NCBI RefSeq assembly: GCF_001434405.1
Contig: NZ_AZFT01000053.1
Coordinates: forward strand, 706,719-770,718
Source of the DNA: Ligilactobacillus apodemi DSM 16634 = JCM 16172
GTDB taxonomy: Bacteria > Bacillota > Bacilli > Lactobacillales > Lactobacillaceae
Length of the DNA: 64,000 nucleotides
Direction: 5' to 3'
In this document: positions 19,790 to 28,689 of the stretch, one piece after another
Layout of the letters: each line of letters begins with the position of its first letter
Numbering within the stretch: position 1 is the stretch's first letter
The notes under the pieces: generated by a model
Databases searched by the model: none
What the model was told of the DNA's origin: nothing
Seen by the model: the letters and a program-made list of their open reading frames with translations, nothing else
Translations under genes and position numbers: made by a program

Positions 19790-20887
19790 ATGGCAAGTAT
19801 CGTCAAACGTGGTAAGAGCTACCATGTTCGAGTTTCTTGGCGTGATAAAAATGGCGTACTAAAGCAAAAATCTAAAGGTGGCTTTAAAACAAAAAATGAA
19901 GCTCGTCAGTACGCAGTCGAATTAGAGCAACAATTATTTACAGGCGTTAACATCAAACAAAAAAAGATCCCCTTTTCTGAGTATTTTGCCAATTGGTATA
20001 AAGTATATAAACAACCCACTTCAAAGTACTCAACCCAACAGCGATACGAAGTTGCAATAAGACAGATCAACGAGTACTTTCAAGATATTGCGATCCAAGA
20101 CATTACTCGTCATGATTATCAGGTATTTCTAAATCAATACGGTACGAACCGCTCAAAGAATACCGTTCGGATCATGCATTCAATGATCAAAGCTTGTGTT
20201 AGCTCAGCTATGTACGACGAAATCATTCGAAAGAATTTTACTGAAAATATCCAACTTGTATTTGATCCTGCAAGAACTAGAAAGATAGACTACCTCTCAC
20301 TTGATGAACTCAAGCGATTAACTGATCTTTGCTTAAACGGACGTCAAAAGCGCTATACGTCTCGCTACATGATCCTAACTGCGATCATGACTGGAATGCG
20401 TATTGGTGAGATCATGGCGCTTACTTGGGACGACATCGATTATCAACGTCAAACGATCACAGTCAATAAGACTTGGGACTATCAAAGTGGTGGTGGATTT
20501 AAAGCAACGAAAAATGATTCATCTAATCGGACTGTAAACGTAACACAACAATTGCTTGATTGGTTAGCTGAACTCAAAGAAAATAATAGCGAGATGGTAT
20601 TTGAAAATGTACGTGGTCAGATCCCGACTTCAGCGGCTGCAAATAATACATTACGCGCGCTCTTAAAACAATCTGAGATCAAGAAACCGTCATTTCACTT
20701 CCATTCGTTACGTCATACACACGTTGCCTATCTGCTTAGCAAAGGGATCGATATTTTTGTTATTTCTAAGCGATTAGGTCACTCGGATCTATCTACTACG
20801 ACCGATACTTATGCCTATCTTATCCATGAATATCAGCAAACACAAATAAGTGAGATCAAGAAAAATCTCGCTTTGCTGGCTGAGTAA
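19790..20887 (+). CDS. int: Prophage tyrosine integrase
   Basis: 365 residues: an N-terminal AP2-like arm-binding domain (VRVSWRDKNGVLKQKSKGGF), a core-binding SAM-like domain (~60-160) and a catalytic domain with R in MTGMRIGEIMALTW, then HFHSLRHTHVAYLL and LGHSDLSTTTDTYAYL, the R...HxxR...H...Y set of the lambda-integrase family. AAAGGAG precedes the ATG. It ends 134 bp from tRNA-Arg(UCU) and inserts the phage there. The last gene of the prophage on this side. Confidence 0.95.
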   Translation: MASIVKRGKSYHVRVSWRDKNGVLKQKSKGGFKTKNEARQYAVELEQQLFTGVNIKQKKIPFSEYFANWYKVYKQPTSKYSTQQRYEVAIRQINEYFQDIAIQDITRHDYQVFLNQYGTNRSKNTVRIMHSMIKACVSSAMYDEIIRKNFTENIQLVFDPARTRKIDYLSLDELKRLTDLCLNGRQKRYTSRYMILTAIMTGMRIGEIMALTWDDIDYQRQTITVNKTWDYQSGGGFKATKNDSSNRTVNVTQQLLDWLAELKENNSEMVFENVRGQIPTSAAANNTLRALLKQSEIKKPSFHFHSLRHTHVAYLLSKGIDIFVISKRLGHSDLSTTTDTYAYLIHEYQQTQISEIKKNLALLAE

Positions 20888-20909
20888 TTTGTGCAACATT
20901 TGTGCAACA
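20888..20909 (+). repeat. Two tandem 11-bp repeats after int, probable arm-type sites
   Basis: TTTGTGCAACA occurs twice in perfect tandem, directly after the integrase stop codon and ~110 bp from the presumed crossover site. Integrases of this type bind short direct repeats (arm sites) near att. Binding is inferred. Confidence 0.6.
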
Positions 20910-20955
20910 ACTTTTCAAATTCCTACTGTTTTTAACTGTTTTTTCAATAAAACAA

Positions 20956-20993
20956 AAAAGGCAAAACGCTGATATAACAACGTTTTGCCTTTT
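20956..20993. terminator. Bidirectional terminator between int and tRNA-Arg
   Basis: A perfect 13-bp inverted repeat (AAAAGGCAAAACG and its complement, loop of 12) with A-run on one side and T-run on the other. It can end transcripts from both int and the tRNA gene. Confidence 0.75.
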
Positions 20994-21020
20994 CTTAACT
21001 GGTATTAACTTCATTTAAAA

Positions 21021-21094
21021 TGATCCGGGTGAGATTCGAACTCACGACCTACGGTTTAGAAGACCGTTGCTCTATCCAACTGAGCTACCAGACC
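21021..21094 (-). tRNA. tRNA-Arg (anticodon UCU), prophage attachment gene
   Basis: 74 bases that fold as a cloverleaf: acceptor stem GGTCTGG/CCGGATC, D arm GCTC...GAGC, anticodon stem ACGGT/ACCGT with loop CTTCTAA (anticodon TCT), T arm GTGAG-TTCGAAT-CTCAC, discriminator A. CCA is not encoded. The 3' end faces the integrase, the usual crossover position; the matching left attachment site is outside the window. Confidence 0.95.
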
Positions 21095-21179
21095 ATCACA
21101 ACGAAATTAATTATACCGTCATCTTAACCTAAAAGTCAATAATTATCGAATAAAAATTATAAATTTTTATCTTATCCTA

Positions 21180-22316
21180 CTATTCGTTTTTTAATGCCTT
21201 AACTAAACGTTCTAAGAAGTTGCCTTCATCGTCTTGAGCTTCATCACCTGATGCTTCAGCAAATGCCTTTAAGGCAATCTTTTGTTGCTTATTGAGGTTC
21301 TTTGGTATTTGAACTTTAACAGTTACACGTTCATCACCATTACCTGCTCCATGCAACTTAGGCGCACCCTTGCCACGTAAACGGAAAGTTGTTCCTGTTT
21401 GTGTTCCAGCAGGGATCTTTAACTTAACGTCCCCATGAACGGTTTTGACTGGAATTTCAGCCCCTAAGGTTGCTTGGACAAAGCTAATTGGTTGTTCAAG
21501 GTAGATTTCAGAACCATCACGCTTAAAGGTATCACTAGGTGCAACATTAAAGACGATAAATAAATCACCATAAGGTCCACCATTAGTTCCTGCTTCACCT
21601 TGACCTTGAAGACGCATTTGGTTGCCATCTTCAACCCCAGCTGGCACTTTGACTTCAACGACGTGTTTTTTACGCACATGACCTGAACCATGGCAAGTAG
21701 TACATTTTTCTTTGATTTCCTTACCAGTACCGTTACATACATCACATTCTTGTTGTGTCATGATCCGACCAAGTGGTGTTTGGCGTTCAACTTGAACAAA
21801 GCCACGACCACCACAGTGTGAACATGTCACTGGTGAAGTTCCTGGTTTAGCACCTGTACCACCACAAGTATCACAATCTTCTTCACGTGTATATTCGATT
21901 TCAGTTGTCTTTCCAAAAATCGCTTCTTCAAAAGTTAAATTCATTTCATATTGTAAGTCACGACCTTGACGCGGTGCTGTCCGAGAACGTGCATTAGCTG
22001 CACCGCCACCGAAAAATGAACTAAAGATGTCGTCAAAACCAGCACCAAAGCCACCTTCAAACCCACCAAAGCCTTGACCAGCGCCACCACCGAAACCTTG
22101 AGCTCCAGTTGAACCAAATTGGTCATATTGTGCCTTTTTTTGAGGATCACTTAAAATTTCGTAAGCATCATTTACTTCTTTGAATTTTTCTTCTGCCCCA
22201 GGCTCGTGGTTCAAATCTGGGTGATATTTTTTAGAAAGTTTACGATAAGCACGCTTGATATCAGCATCGGATGCATCTTTCGAAACGCCTAAGACATCAT
22301 AAGGATTTTTATCCAT
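21180..22316 (-). CDS. dnaJ: Chaperone DnaJ
   Basis: 378 residues: J domain with HPD ([10 protein letters not shown], residues ~32-41), a Gly/Phe-rich linker (~70-110), four CxxCxGxG zinc repeats ([32 protein letters not shown], ~140-205), and the C-terminal substrate-binding domains. It stimulates DnaK's ATPase and delivers substrates. Last gene of the hrcA heat-shock cluster; a terminator hairpin separates it from dnaK, so it is served by read-through or its own promoter. Confidence 0.98.
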   Translation of the reverse strand: MDKNPYDVLGVSKDASDADIKRAYRKLSKKYHPDLNHEPGAEEKFKEVNDAYEILSDPQKKAQYDQFGSTGAQGFGGGAGQGFGGFEGGFGAGFDDIFSSFFGGGAANARSRTAPRQGRDLQYEMNLTFEEAIFGKTTEIEYTREEDCDTCGGTGAKPGTSPVTCSHCGGRGFVQVERQTPLGRIMTQQECDVCNGTGKEIKEKCTTCHGSGHVRKKHVVEVKVPAGVEDGNQMRLQGQGEAGTNGGPYGDLFIVFNVAPSDTFKRDGSEIYLEQPISFVQATLGAEIPVKTVHGDVKLKIPAGTQTGTTFRLRGKGAPKLHGAGNGDERVTVKVQIPKNLNKQQKIALKAFAEASGDEAQDDEGNFLERLVKALKNE

Positions 22317-22390
22317 TTTTCTCCTCCAAATTGTCTATTTTTTCCCGTAAAATTACGCTCATGTTTAGCGTAACATAACTCATTAAAAAT

Positions 22391-22425
22391 AAAAAGTCAA
22401 AGTCCCCTAGGGCCTTTGACTTTTT
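22391..22425. terminator. Terminator between dnaK and dnaJ
   Basis: A 12-bp perfect inverted repeat (AAAAAGTCAAAG with CTTTGACTTTTT, 11-base loop) with T-run on both strands. It would reduce dnaJ expression relative to dnaK. Confidence 0.8.
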
Positions 22426-22443
22426 ATTTAGCCAGTATAACGA

Positions 22444-24285
22444 TTATTTATCGTCAGGGTCGACTTCTTTAAAGTCACCATCCACAGTATTATCATCGTT
22501 GTTGCTGTTATCAGCTGATGCATCACCTGTTTGTGCTTGGCCTTGAGCTTCTTGTGCTTGTTGGTAAAGTTTAACAGACATATCTTGGATGATCTTAGTT
22601 AAGTCGTCCTTCTTAGTCTTCATGTCTTCAATGTTGTTTTCTTCTTGAGCCTTCTTCAATGCATCACGTGCATCTTCAGCCTTCTTGATTTCATCATCGG
22701 AAACCTTACCCTTGATTTCTTCAAGCGTCTTATCTGTTTGGAAGAGTAATTGATCTACTTCATTTCGAAGATCTACTTCTTCTTTCCGCTTCTTATCTGC
22801 TTCTTCGTTTTCCTTAGCTTCCTTGACCATACGATCAATTTCTTCATCAGATAAACCAGATGAACTCTTGATCGTGATCTTTTGTTCTTTGTTTGTACCT
22901 AAATCTTTAGCAGAAACATTTACAATACCGTTCTTATCAATATCAAATGTAACTTGGATTTGAGGAACACCACGTGGAGCAGCTGGAATATCTGTTAATT
23001 GGAAGCGACCTAATGTCTTGTTGTCAGCTGCCATTGGACGTTCACCTTGTAAAACGTGAATATCAACAGCTGGTTGGTTATCTGCAGCAGTTGAGAAGAC
23101 TTGTGACTTGGATGTTGGGATCGTTGTATTGCGATCAATCAACTTCGTAAAGACGCCACCCATTGTTTCAATACCAAGTGATAATGGAGTAACATCAAGT
23201 AAAACAACGTCTTTAACATCACCTGTGATAACCCCACCTTGGATAGCTGCACCTAAAGCAACAGCTTCATCTGGGTTAACAGATTCATTTGGTGTGTGAC
23301 CTGTTTCAGACTTAACCGCTTCTTTAACAGCTGGAATACGTGTAGAACCACCAACTAAGATAACTTCGTCGATATCAGCATTTGTTAAGCCAGCATCTTT
23401 CAAAGCGTTGCGGACAGGGATCTTAGTTCTTTCAATCAAATCATGTGTTAATTCATTGAACTTAGCACGTGTTAAAGTTGTTTCTAAGTGCAATGGACCA
23501 GCTTCACCTGCTGTGATAAATGGCAAGGAGATTTGAGCTGAAGTAACACCAGAAAGGTCTTTCTTAGCTTTTTCAGCAGCATCTTTAAGACGTTGCATTG
23601 CCATCTTATCAGTTGAAAGATCGATGCCATGTTCTTTCTTAAATTCTTCAACTAACCAATCAATGATCTTGTTATCAAAGTCATCCCCACCAAGATGTGT
23701 ATCACCATTTGTTGATAATACTTGGAAGACACCATCGCCAAGTTCAAGGATGGAAACGTCAAATGTACCACCACCAAGGTCAAAGACTAAAACTTTTTCG
23801 TCTTTGTCTTGCTTATCAAGACCGTATGCTAAAGCAGCAGCTGTTGGTTCGTTGACGATACGTTCAACTTTCAAACCAGCGATCTTACCAGCATCTTTTG
23901 TAGCTTGACGTTGTGAGTCGTTAAAGTAAGCAGGTACAGTGATAACAGCTTGAGTTACTTCTTCACCTAAGTAGCTTTCAGCATATTCCTTAATATATTG
24001 TAAGATCATTGCTGAAATTTCTTGTGGTGTGTATTCCTTACCTTCAATATCAACTGTATAACCAGCTTCACCCATATGACGTTTGATCGAGCTAATCGTA
24101 TTTGGGTTTGTGATAGCTTGACGCTTAGCTACTTCACCAACTTGTGTTTCGCCATTTTTAAAGGAAACAACAGATGGAGTTGTCCGGTTTCCTTCTGGAT
24201 TTGTAATGATTTTAGCTTCTTTACCTTCAAGAACAGCAACTGCTGAGTTTGTTGTCCCAAGGTCAATACCAATGATTTTTGACAT
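22444..24285 (-). CDS. dnaK: Chaperone DnaK (Hsp70)
   Basis: 613 residues. ATPase domain with [14 protein letters not shown] (start), [31 protein letters not shown] and [10 protein letters not shown]; linker [15 protein letters not shown]; substrate domain and helical lid; C-terminal Q/D/N-rich tail. Cytoplasmic foldase working with DnaJ and GrpE. Slightly shorter than E. coli DnaK, as in other Firmicutes. Controlled by HrcA through the upstream CIRCE elements. Confidence 0.99.
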   Translation of the reverse strand: MSKIIGIDLGTTNSAVAVLEGKEAKIITNPEGNRTTPSVVSFKNGETQVGEVAKRQAITNPNTISSIKRHMGEAGYTVDIEGKEYTPQEISAMILQYIKEYAESYLGEEVTQAVITVPAYFNDSQRQATKDAGKIAGLKVERIVNEPTAAALAYGLDKQDKDEKVLVFDLGGGTFDVSILELGDGVFQVLSTNGDTHLGGDDFDNKIIDWLVEEFKKEHGIDLSTDKMAMQRLKDAAEKAKKDLSGVTSAQISLPFITAGEAGPLHLETTLTRAKFNELTHDLIERTKIPVRNALKDAGLTNADIDEVILVGGSTRIPAVKEAVKSETGHTPNESVNPDEAVALGAAIQGGVITGDVKDVVLLDVTPLSLGIETMGGVFTKLIDRNTTIPTSKSQVFSTAADNQPAVDIHVLQGERPMAADNKTLGRFQLTDIPAAPRGVPQIQVTFDIDKNGIVNVSAKDLGTNKEQKITIKSSSGLSDEEIDRMVKEAKENEEADKKRKEEVDLRNEVDQLLFQTDKTLEEIKGKVSDDEIKKAEDARDALKKAQEENNIEDMKTKKDDLTKIIQDMSVKLYQQAQEAQGQAQTGDASADNSNNDDNTVDGDFKEVDPDDK

Positions 24286-24308
24286 TAATTCTTCACCCTT
24301 TTACAAAA

Positions 24309-24884
24309 TTATTGTGCAACAACAACCATTGCTGGTCGTAAAACGCGATCTTTTAACATATAGCCTTCTTGTAAGACTTGAACGATCGTTTCAGGTTCTT
24401 GCCCTTCTTCGACCGGCACCGATTTGACCGCTTGGTGCTTGGTTGGATCAAAGACTTCACCTAAGGAAGCAATCTTTGTAACATTATTTCCTTGTAAAGC
24501 TTTATCCAAGTCACGAGCAACGATATCGATCCCTTGCTTAAGCTGTTTTGAAGCTTCATCTTCAACTTCTGTTTGCAAGGCACGCGTTAAATTATCAACA
24601 ACTGGTAAGATATCACGTGCAAGATCTTGCCCTTCATAGCGAAGGAGTTGCTCTTGTTCTTTTTTAAACCGCTTTGTCATGTTAGCCATTTCAGCTTCAG
24701 CACGATAATAGCGATCTTCTAATTCATCATATTTCTTTTGTAGTTCAGCCAGCTGATCATTCAAAGCTGTAACTTCATCTACTGTTTCTTCTTGCTTTGG
24801 ATCATCCACTGAATCATTTTTTATTTCAGTTTCATCCGGTGCTGTTTGCTCTGCTGCAGCTTTTTTGATTTCTTCTTCTGCCAC
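24309..24884 (-). CDS. grpE: Nucleotide exchange factor GrpE
   Basis: 191 residues: an acidic disordered start, a long dimerising helix (VTALNDQLAELQKKYDELED...) and the C-terminal beta domain (GEVFDPTKHQAVKSVPVEEG ... YMLKDRVLRPAMVVVA). It releases ADP from DnaK. Lies 23 bases upstream of dnaK in the heat-shock operon. Confidence 0.98.
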   Translation of the reverse strand: MAEEEIKKAAAEQTAPDETEIKNDSVDDPKQEETVDEVTALNDQLAELQKKYDELEDRYYRAEAEMANMTKRFKKEQEQLLRYEGQDLARDILPVVDNLTRALQTEVEDEASKQLKQGIDIVARDLDKALQGNNVTKIASLGEVFDPTKHQAVKSVPVEEGQEPETIVQVLQEGYMLKDRVLRPAMVVVAQ

Positions 24885-24912
24885 ATCAACACCCCTTTTC
24901 TTTGTTTATGAT

Positions 24913-25944
24913 TTAAAATTTCTGATAATAGTCAGTTATCCGCTGAGTTAATTCATCCCTAAAACCACTGATCAAACCTAGCATCTTCGAATATGGCATA
25001 TTAGTTGGACCAAGGATCGCAATCGTTCCTCGACCATTATTTCCATCATCAAAGGAAGCAGAAATCAAGCTGTAATTTTGGAGAAAAATTCCTGGTAATT
25101 CGTCACCTAATTTGATCGAAATCTCGCTTTGTTGCGAGGCATTGAGCAAATTACCGATTCCATTAGATTGATCAACTAACGAATAAAGTGACTTTATCTG
25201 CTCGAGCGAAGCATCTTTTGAAAAATCCAAAAGATTCATCTTACCACCTACATATACCTGCTCTTTGACGGCTTGATGTAAGACATTACCAAAAACATCA
25301 ATAAAGCCTTCTGGTTGGTGCAAGTAACGTGTTAATAGCGGTAAACACTCATTCAAACGCACAATTACCTGATTAAGCGGTAATCCAACGACTTTATCAT
25401 TAATAAGACGAATGACTGCTTCTAACTCATTGCCACTAATCCCAGCGGGTATGGTAAATGTTTGGCTCTCGACTGTACCATCACTCGTAACCAAAATAAC
25501 CATTACTTGTTGATTGCCAAGTTCAACCATCCTAAAGCCTTCTAAGCAAATATCCTTAGCTTCTGGCTTAAATGAAATAGCGGTATAACTTGTCAAATCA
25601 GACAAAATCTTTGCCGAAGTAGCAACGATCTCATCAACTTTTTGAAATTCAGTTCCCAAAGAGTTGCGAATACTATGCAAAGCAGTGTTATCAAGTTTGA
25701 CTGGCTGCACGATATTATCAACATAATACCGATATCCCTTCAATGATGGAATTCTGCCAGAACTTGAATGTTCCTTAGCAATATATCCTTGTTGCTCAAG
25801 AACTGCCATCTCATTACGAATGGTTGCTGAACTTACATGGACTGGTAATTGTTGTTGCAACGTCTTTGATCCGATTGGCTGTCCAGATTCGGTATAATTC
25901 CGAATAACAGCTTCTAAAATCAATAGCTGCCTTTCAGTCAACAC
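24913..25944 (-). CDS. hrcA: Heat-inducible repressor HrcA
   Basis: About 343 residues. I place the start at the GTG at 25,944 (MLTERQLLILEAVI), six bases after AGAGGTG; the longer frame begins at a GTG inside the operator. N-terminal winged helix (SSATIRNEMAVLEQQGYI) followed by the GAF-like and dimerisation domains. HrcA binds CIRCE and represses its own operon; its activity depends on GroEL. First gene of the operon. Confidence 0.97.
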   Translation of the reverse strand: MLTERQLLILEAVIRNYTESGQPIGSKTLQQQLPVHVSSATIRNEMAVLEQQGYIAKEHSSSGRIPSLKGYRYYVDNIVQPVKLDNTALHSIRNSLGTEFQKVDEIVATSAKILSDLTSYTAISFKPEAKDICLEGFRMVELGNQQVMVILVTSDGTVESQTFTIPAGISGNELEAVIRLINDKVVGLPLNQVIVRLNECLPLLTRYLHQPEGFIDVFGNVLHQAVKEQVYVGGKMNLLDFSKDASLEQIKSLYSLVDQSNGIGNLLNASQQSEISIKLGDELPGIFLQNYSLISASFDDGNNGRGTIAILGPTNMPYSKMLGLISGFRDELTQRITDYYQKF

Positions 25945-25958
25945 TGCAATCACCTCTT

Positions 25959-26036
25959 TTAGCACTTAGCACCAATGAGTGCTAAGTCAATTATTAATAT
26001 ACACAACTCTTAGCAATCTGTCAAGCAGAGTGCTAA
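25959..26036 (-). promoter_or_regulatory. hrcA promoter with two CIRCE operators
   Basis: Leftward promoter TTGACA (26,024-26,019), 17-bp spacer, TATATT (26,001-25,996). CIRCE 1 (25,959-25,985) has arms TTAGCACTT/GAGTGCTAA; CIRCE 2 (26,010-26,036) has arms TTAGCAATC/GAGTGCTAA, each with a 9-base spacer. CIRCE 2 covers the -35 box and CIRCE 1 lies after the start point, so HrcA can block both binding and escape of polymerase. Confidence 0.92.
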
Positions 26037-26042
26037 ATTAAA

Positions 26043-26300
26043 TTTTTTAGCTTAAAACAAGACAAGTTGAAGAGTATTTAACAGTTACGTTGCAATCATG
26101 ACTACATGTTTAACTATCTTATCAATTATTTTTCTTGAGTGTTTGTGCTCAAGAAAAAGACAAAATAAAAAACACTCAACTTTCGCTGTATGTTGTGGTA
26201 ACTAAACATATTTTCTAGGCGTTTAACTCGCCTATATACACTCCAATTAGTAGATATCTGCATTCTTTTCTGATTACATTAAGTACTTGCTATACCTAAT
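26043..26300. other. Gene-free stretch upstream of hrcA
   Basis: No convincing reading frame. It holds a strong inverted repeat near 26,131-26,160 (TTTTTCTTGAG with CTCAAGAAAAA, 8-base loop), which could end transcription on either strand, and otherwise A/T-rich unstructured sequence. Confidence 0.5.
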
Positions 26301-26337
26301 AAAAAGCACTAAACAGCTAATGACTAGCGTTTAGTGC
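26301..26337 (-). terminator. Terminator of the truB-ribF unit
   Basis: Reading leftward, GCACTAAAC and GTTTAGTGC (26,337-26,329 and 26,314-26,306) pair around a 14-base loop and are followed by TTTTT. It lies 12 bases after ribF. Confidence 0.8.
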
Positions 26338-26348
26338 CCTTTATCTAT

Positions 26349-27296
26349 CTAATTAATTTTTTCAAAATAATTGATCGTTGCTTGTTTATCAAGTTTTAGC
26401 TGGGCGATCAATTCATCGACCGTCGCAAATTTTACCATTGGACGTAAGTATTTTTTCCAACTGACCGTAACTTTTTGCCCATACACCATGTCAGAAAAGT
26501 CAAACAGATTTACTTCCAGCGTTTTAGCTAGATCTTGACCGAAAGTTTCGTTATAGCCGATAGACGCCATCCCCACAAAGCTTTCCTTTGTTTCATTAAA
26601 TTTCACTTCCACGGCATATACTCCAGGTGCAGGTAGGCGTTTATCATTGCTAGTTTCAATATTTAAAGTCGGAAAACCGATTTTTCGCCCCCGTTCAAAG
26701 CCATGCACAACAATTCCAGTTGTTTCATAAGGATAGCCTAGATACTTTTCAGCTCGTTCAACTTCGCCCTTATCCAATGCAGCCCTAATACTAGTTGAAC
26801 CAACTTTGCCACCGTCTTCCAATAAAGCAACACAATTTATTTCAAAGCGATCCTTAGCATATTTAGCAATATTTTGCATATTAGCGAGCTCGTGTGGTCC
26901 ATAAGTGTAGTCTTGTCCTGCAGTGATCCCCACGGCGTTTAAGCCCACAACATATTTATCGATAAAGGCTTGGGGAGCTAAATGGGCTAATTTTTCATCG
27001 AACTTGACTACGTATGCTAGTTCTGCTCCTAGCGCTTTAAAATGGGCTAATTTTTCTTCTAAGGGGGTCAAATATTGCAAATTAGCTGGATCCTTACGTT
27101 GGAAAATGACGCTAGGATGGCGGTCAAAGGTCATCACAGCTAACTTAGCATTTAATCTCTTGGCCTGCTCTTTAGCGGCTAAGATCACTGCTTGATGACC
27201 CCGATGCACACCGTCAAAAAAGCCCAATGCCAACACGATTTTCCCCGGATAAATCACTGACTTATCGTATGGTTCTGCTAACTCTATAACTTTCAT
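26349..27296 (-). CDS. ribF: Riboflavin kinase / FAD synthetase
   Basis: 315 residues. The N-terminal nucleotidyltransferase half has LALGFFDGVHRGHQAVI (residues ~22-38) and GSTSIRAALDKGEV; the C-terminal flavokinase half has GRKIGFPTLNIE and LPAPGVYAVEV. It converts riboflavin to FMN and then FAD. It follows truB by 15 bases, a pairing seen across Firmicutes. Confidence 0.96.
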   Translation of the reverse strand: MKVIELAEPYDKSVIYPGKIVLALGFFDGVHRGHQAVILAAKEQAKRLNAKLAVMTFDRHPSVIFQRKDPANLQYLTPLEEKLAHFKALGAELAYVVKFDEKLAHLAPQAFIDKYVVGLNAVGITAGQDYTYGPHELANMQNIAKYAKDRFEINCVALLEDGGKVGSTSIRAALDKGEVERAEKYLGYPYETTGIVVHGFERGRKIGFPTLNIETSNDKRLPAPGVYAVEVKFNETKESFVGMASIGYNETFGQDLAKTLEVNLFDFSDMVYGQKVTVSWKKYLRPMVKFATVDELIAQLKLDKQATINYFEKIN

Positions 27297-27311
27297 TTCA
27301 AACTACCCCTT

Positions 27312-28208
27312 CTAAGTTAGATCAAACATTTGCTCAGACCGAAAGAGCTTTTTAGCTTGGTCATAACGATAAAGTGCGCGAACTTTGCCACCATATGTCA
27401 ATAACACTTTACTTCCATGCTTTGGCAACTTTACAAAACCACCATTTTTTACTTTTTGCCATTGTTGCTCACTTAAAGCCACTTTAGGATAATCCAAAAA
27501 GGCATGTTCAAGTGGAAAAAGGTAACTGGCTAATTGTTTCTCATCAGCATTTAGCAATTGTTCCAAAGAAACACATTGATCTAAGGTAAAACCACCACTT
27601 TTTAACCGGGTCAAATCAGACATTACGGCTGGAACACCTAAAAATTTACCTAGATCAGCGGCTAAAGTTCGCACATACGTCCCTTTACCACAACCAACTT
27701 CAAAGAATATCGTTTGTTGCTGCTTTGCTTTATCATACACACTCGGCTTAGTTTGTTTGAAATAATCAACTTTGATCTTTCGTTTAGGGCGCTCCACTGG
27801 TTCATTAGCACGAGCATATTCGTATAAACGTTTGCCCTTAACTTTAACAGCCGAATACATTGGGGGGATCTGAATAATTTCACCGACCAAACTTTTCATT
27901 GCTTCATTGATCTGTTCTTCGCTAAAAGCTTGTAAAATCGGCTTACTTTCAATGATCGCACCATCTAGATCTTCCGTTTCAGTCGTAAAACCTAAAATGA
28001 TCTCGCCTTTGTAGACCTTGCCAGATTCCATCAAATAATTGACAGTTTTAGTTGCTTTACCAATGCAAATCGGTAAAACTCCATCAACATTAGGATCTAA
28101 AGTCCCACTATGCCCCACTTTACGGGTCTTAAAGATTTTTCGACATTTAAAAACAGCATCATGGCTTGTCATACCACGATCTTTATTTAAGGGTAGAATT
28201 CCGTCCAT
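27312..28208 (-). CDS. truB: tRNA pseudouridine-55 synthase
   Basis: 298 residues with GILPLNKDRGMTSHDAV, the catalytic Asp in VGHSGTLDPNVDGVLPICIGKAT (~residues 33-55), GCGKGTYVRTLAADLG, and a PUA-like C-terminus. It makes the T-loop pseudouridine in tRNAs. The rbfA terminator is directly upstream, so truB-ribF probably has its own promoter. Confidence 0.97.
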   Translation of the reverse strand: MDGILPLNKDRGMTSHDAVFKCRKIFKTRKVGHSGTLDPNVDGVLPICIGKATKTVNYLMESGKVYKGEIILGFTTETEDLDGAIIESKPILQAFSEEQINEAMKSLVGEIIQIPPMYSAVKVKGKRLYEYARANEPVERPKRKIKVDYFKQTKPSVYDKAKQQQTIFFEVGCGKGTYVRTLAADLGKFLGVPAVMSDLTRLKSGGFTLDQCVSLEQLLNADEKQLASYLFPLEHAFLDYPKVALSEQQWQKVKNGGFVKLPKHGSKVLLTYGGKVRALYRYDQAKKLFRSEQMFDLT

Positions 28209-28233
28209 TTTTTACCTCACTTTTTTCAAAAAT

Positions 28234-28267
28234 AAAAAGAAGCTAGAAATTTTCCCAGCTTCTTTTT
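28234..28267 (-). terminator. Terminator after rbfA
   Basis: An 11-bp inverted repeat (AAAAAGAAGCT with AGCTTCTTTTT, 12-base loop) ending leftward in TTTTT, 30 bases after rbfA. Confidence 0.8.
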
Positions 28268-28296
28268 ATCTACACATAATTAAAAATCATGATCGA

Positions 28297-28665
28297 TCAA
28301 TAAGGATTACTTTCTTGCTGGTGTAACTTACTTAAAAGTTCATCGATATGATCACCGTAACGCACTGATTCATCCCGTTCAAATTTAATTTCAGGGGTCA
28401 CATAAATTCGTAAGCGTTGGCCTAATTCACGTCTGATCAAACCAGTTGCTTTATCCAACCCAGCTTGTGTTTTTTCTGCATCAGAAGCTAAGTTAGACAA
28501 AGTACTGTAATAAATCGTCGCATGTTGCAAATCACCAGTAACTTCTACACCTGTGATCGTTACACCCTGTACTCGAGGATCACGCACACGCTTTGTCAAA
28601 ATATCATTGACCTCTTTTTGGATCTCTTGCGATAAACGACCCACCCGATAATGTTGTGCCATCAT
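28297..28665 (-). CDS. rbfA: Ribosome-binding factor A
   Basis: About 122 residues with the KH-like fold; HYRVGRLSQEIQKEVNDIL at the start, DPRVQGVTITGVEVTGD and IRRELGQRLRIYVTPEIKF are typical. It assists 30S maturation and cold adaptation. Directly downstream of infB, the end of the nusA-infB operon. Confidence 0.97.
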   Translation of the reverse strand: MMAQHYRVGRLSQEIQKEVNDILTKRVRDPRVQGVTITGVEVTGDLQHATIYYSTLSNLASDAEKTQAGLDKATGLIRRELGQRLRIYVTPEIKFERDESVRYGDHIDELLSKLHQQESNPY

Positions 28666-28689
28666 TTCTCCTCCTTAAATCAGCTTTAA

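Noticed and set aside
21464-22150. Frames antisense or out of frame within dnaJ
   Set aside because: Low-complexity shadows of the Gly-rich and zinc regions of a certain gene.
26131-26160. The strong hairpin upstream of hrcA as a third CIRCE element
   Set aside because: Its arms (CTTGAG type) do not match TTAGCACTC and the loop length differs.
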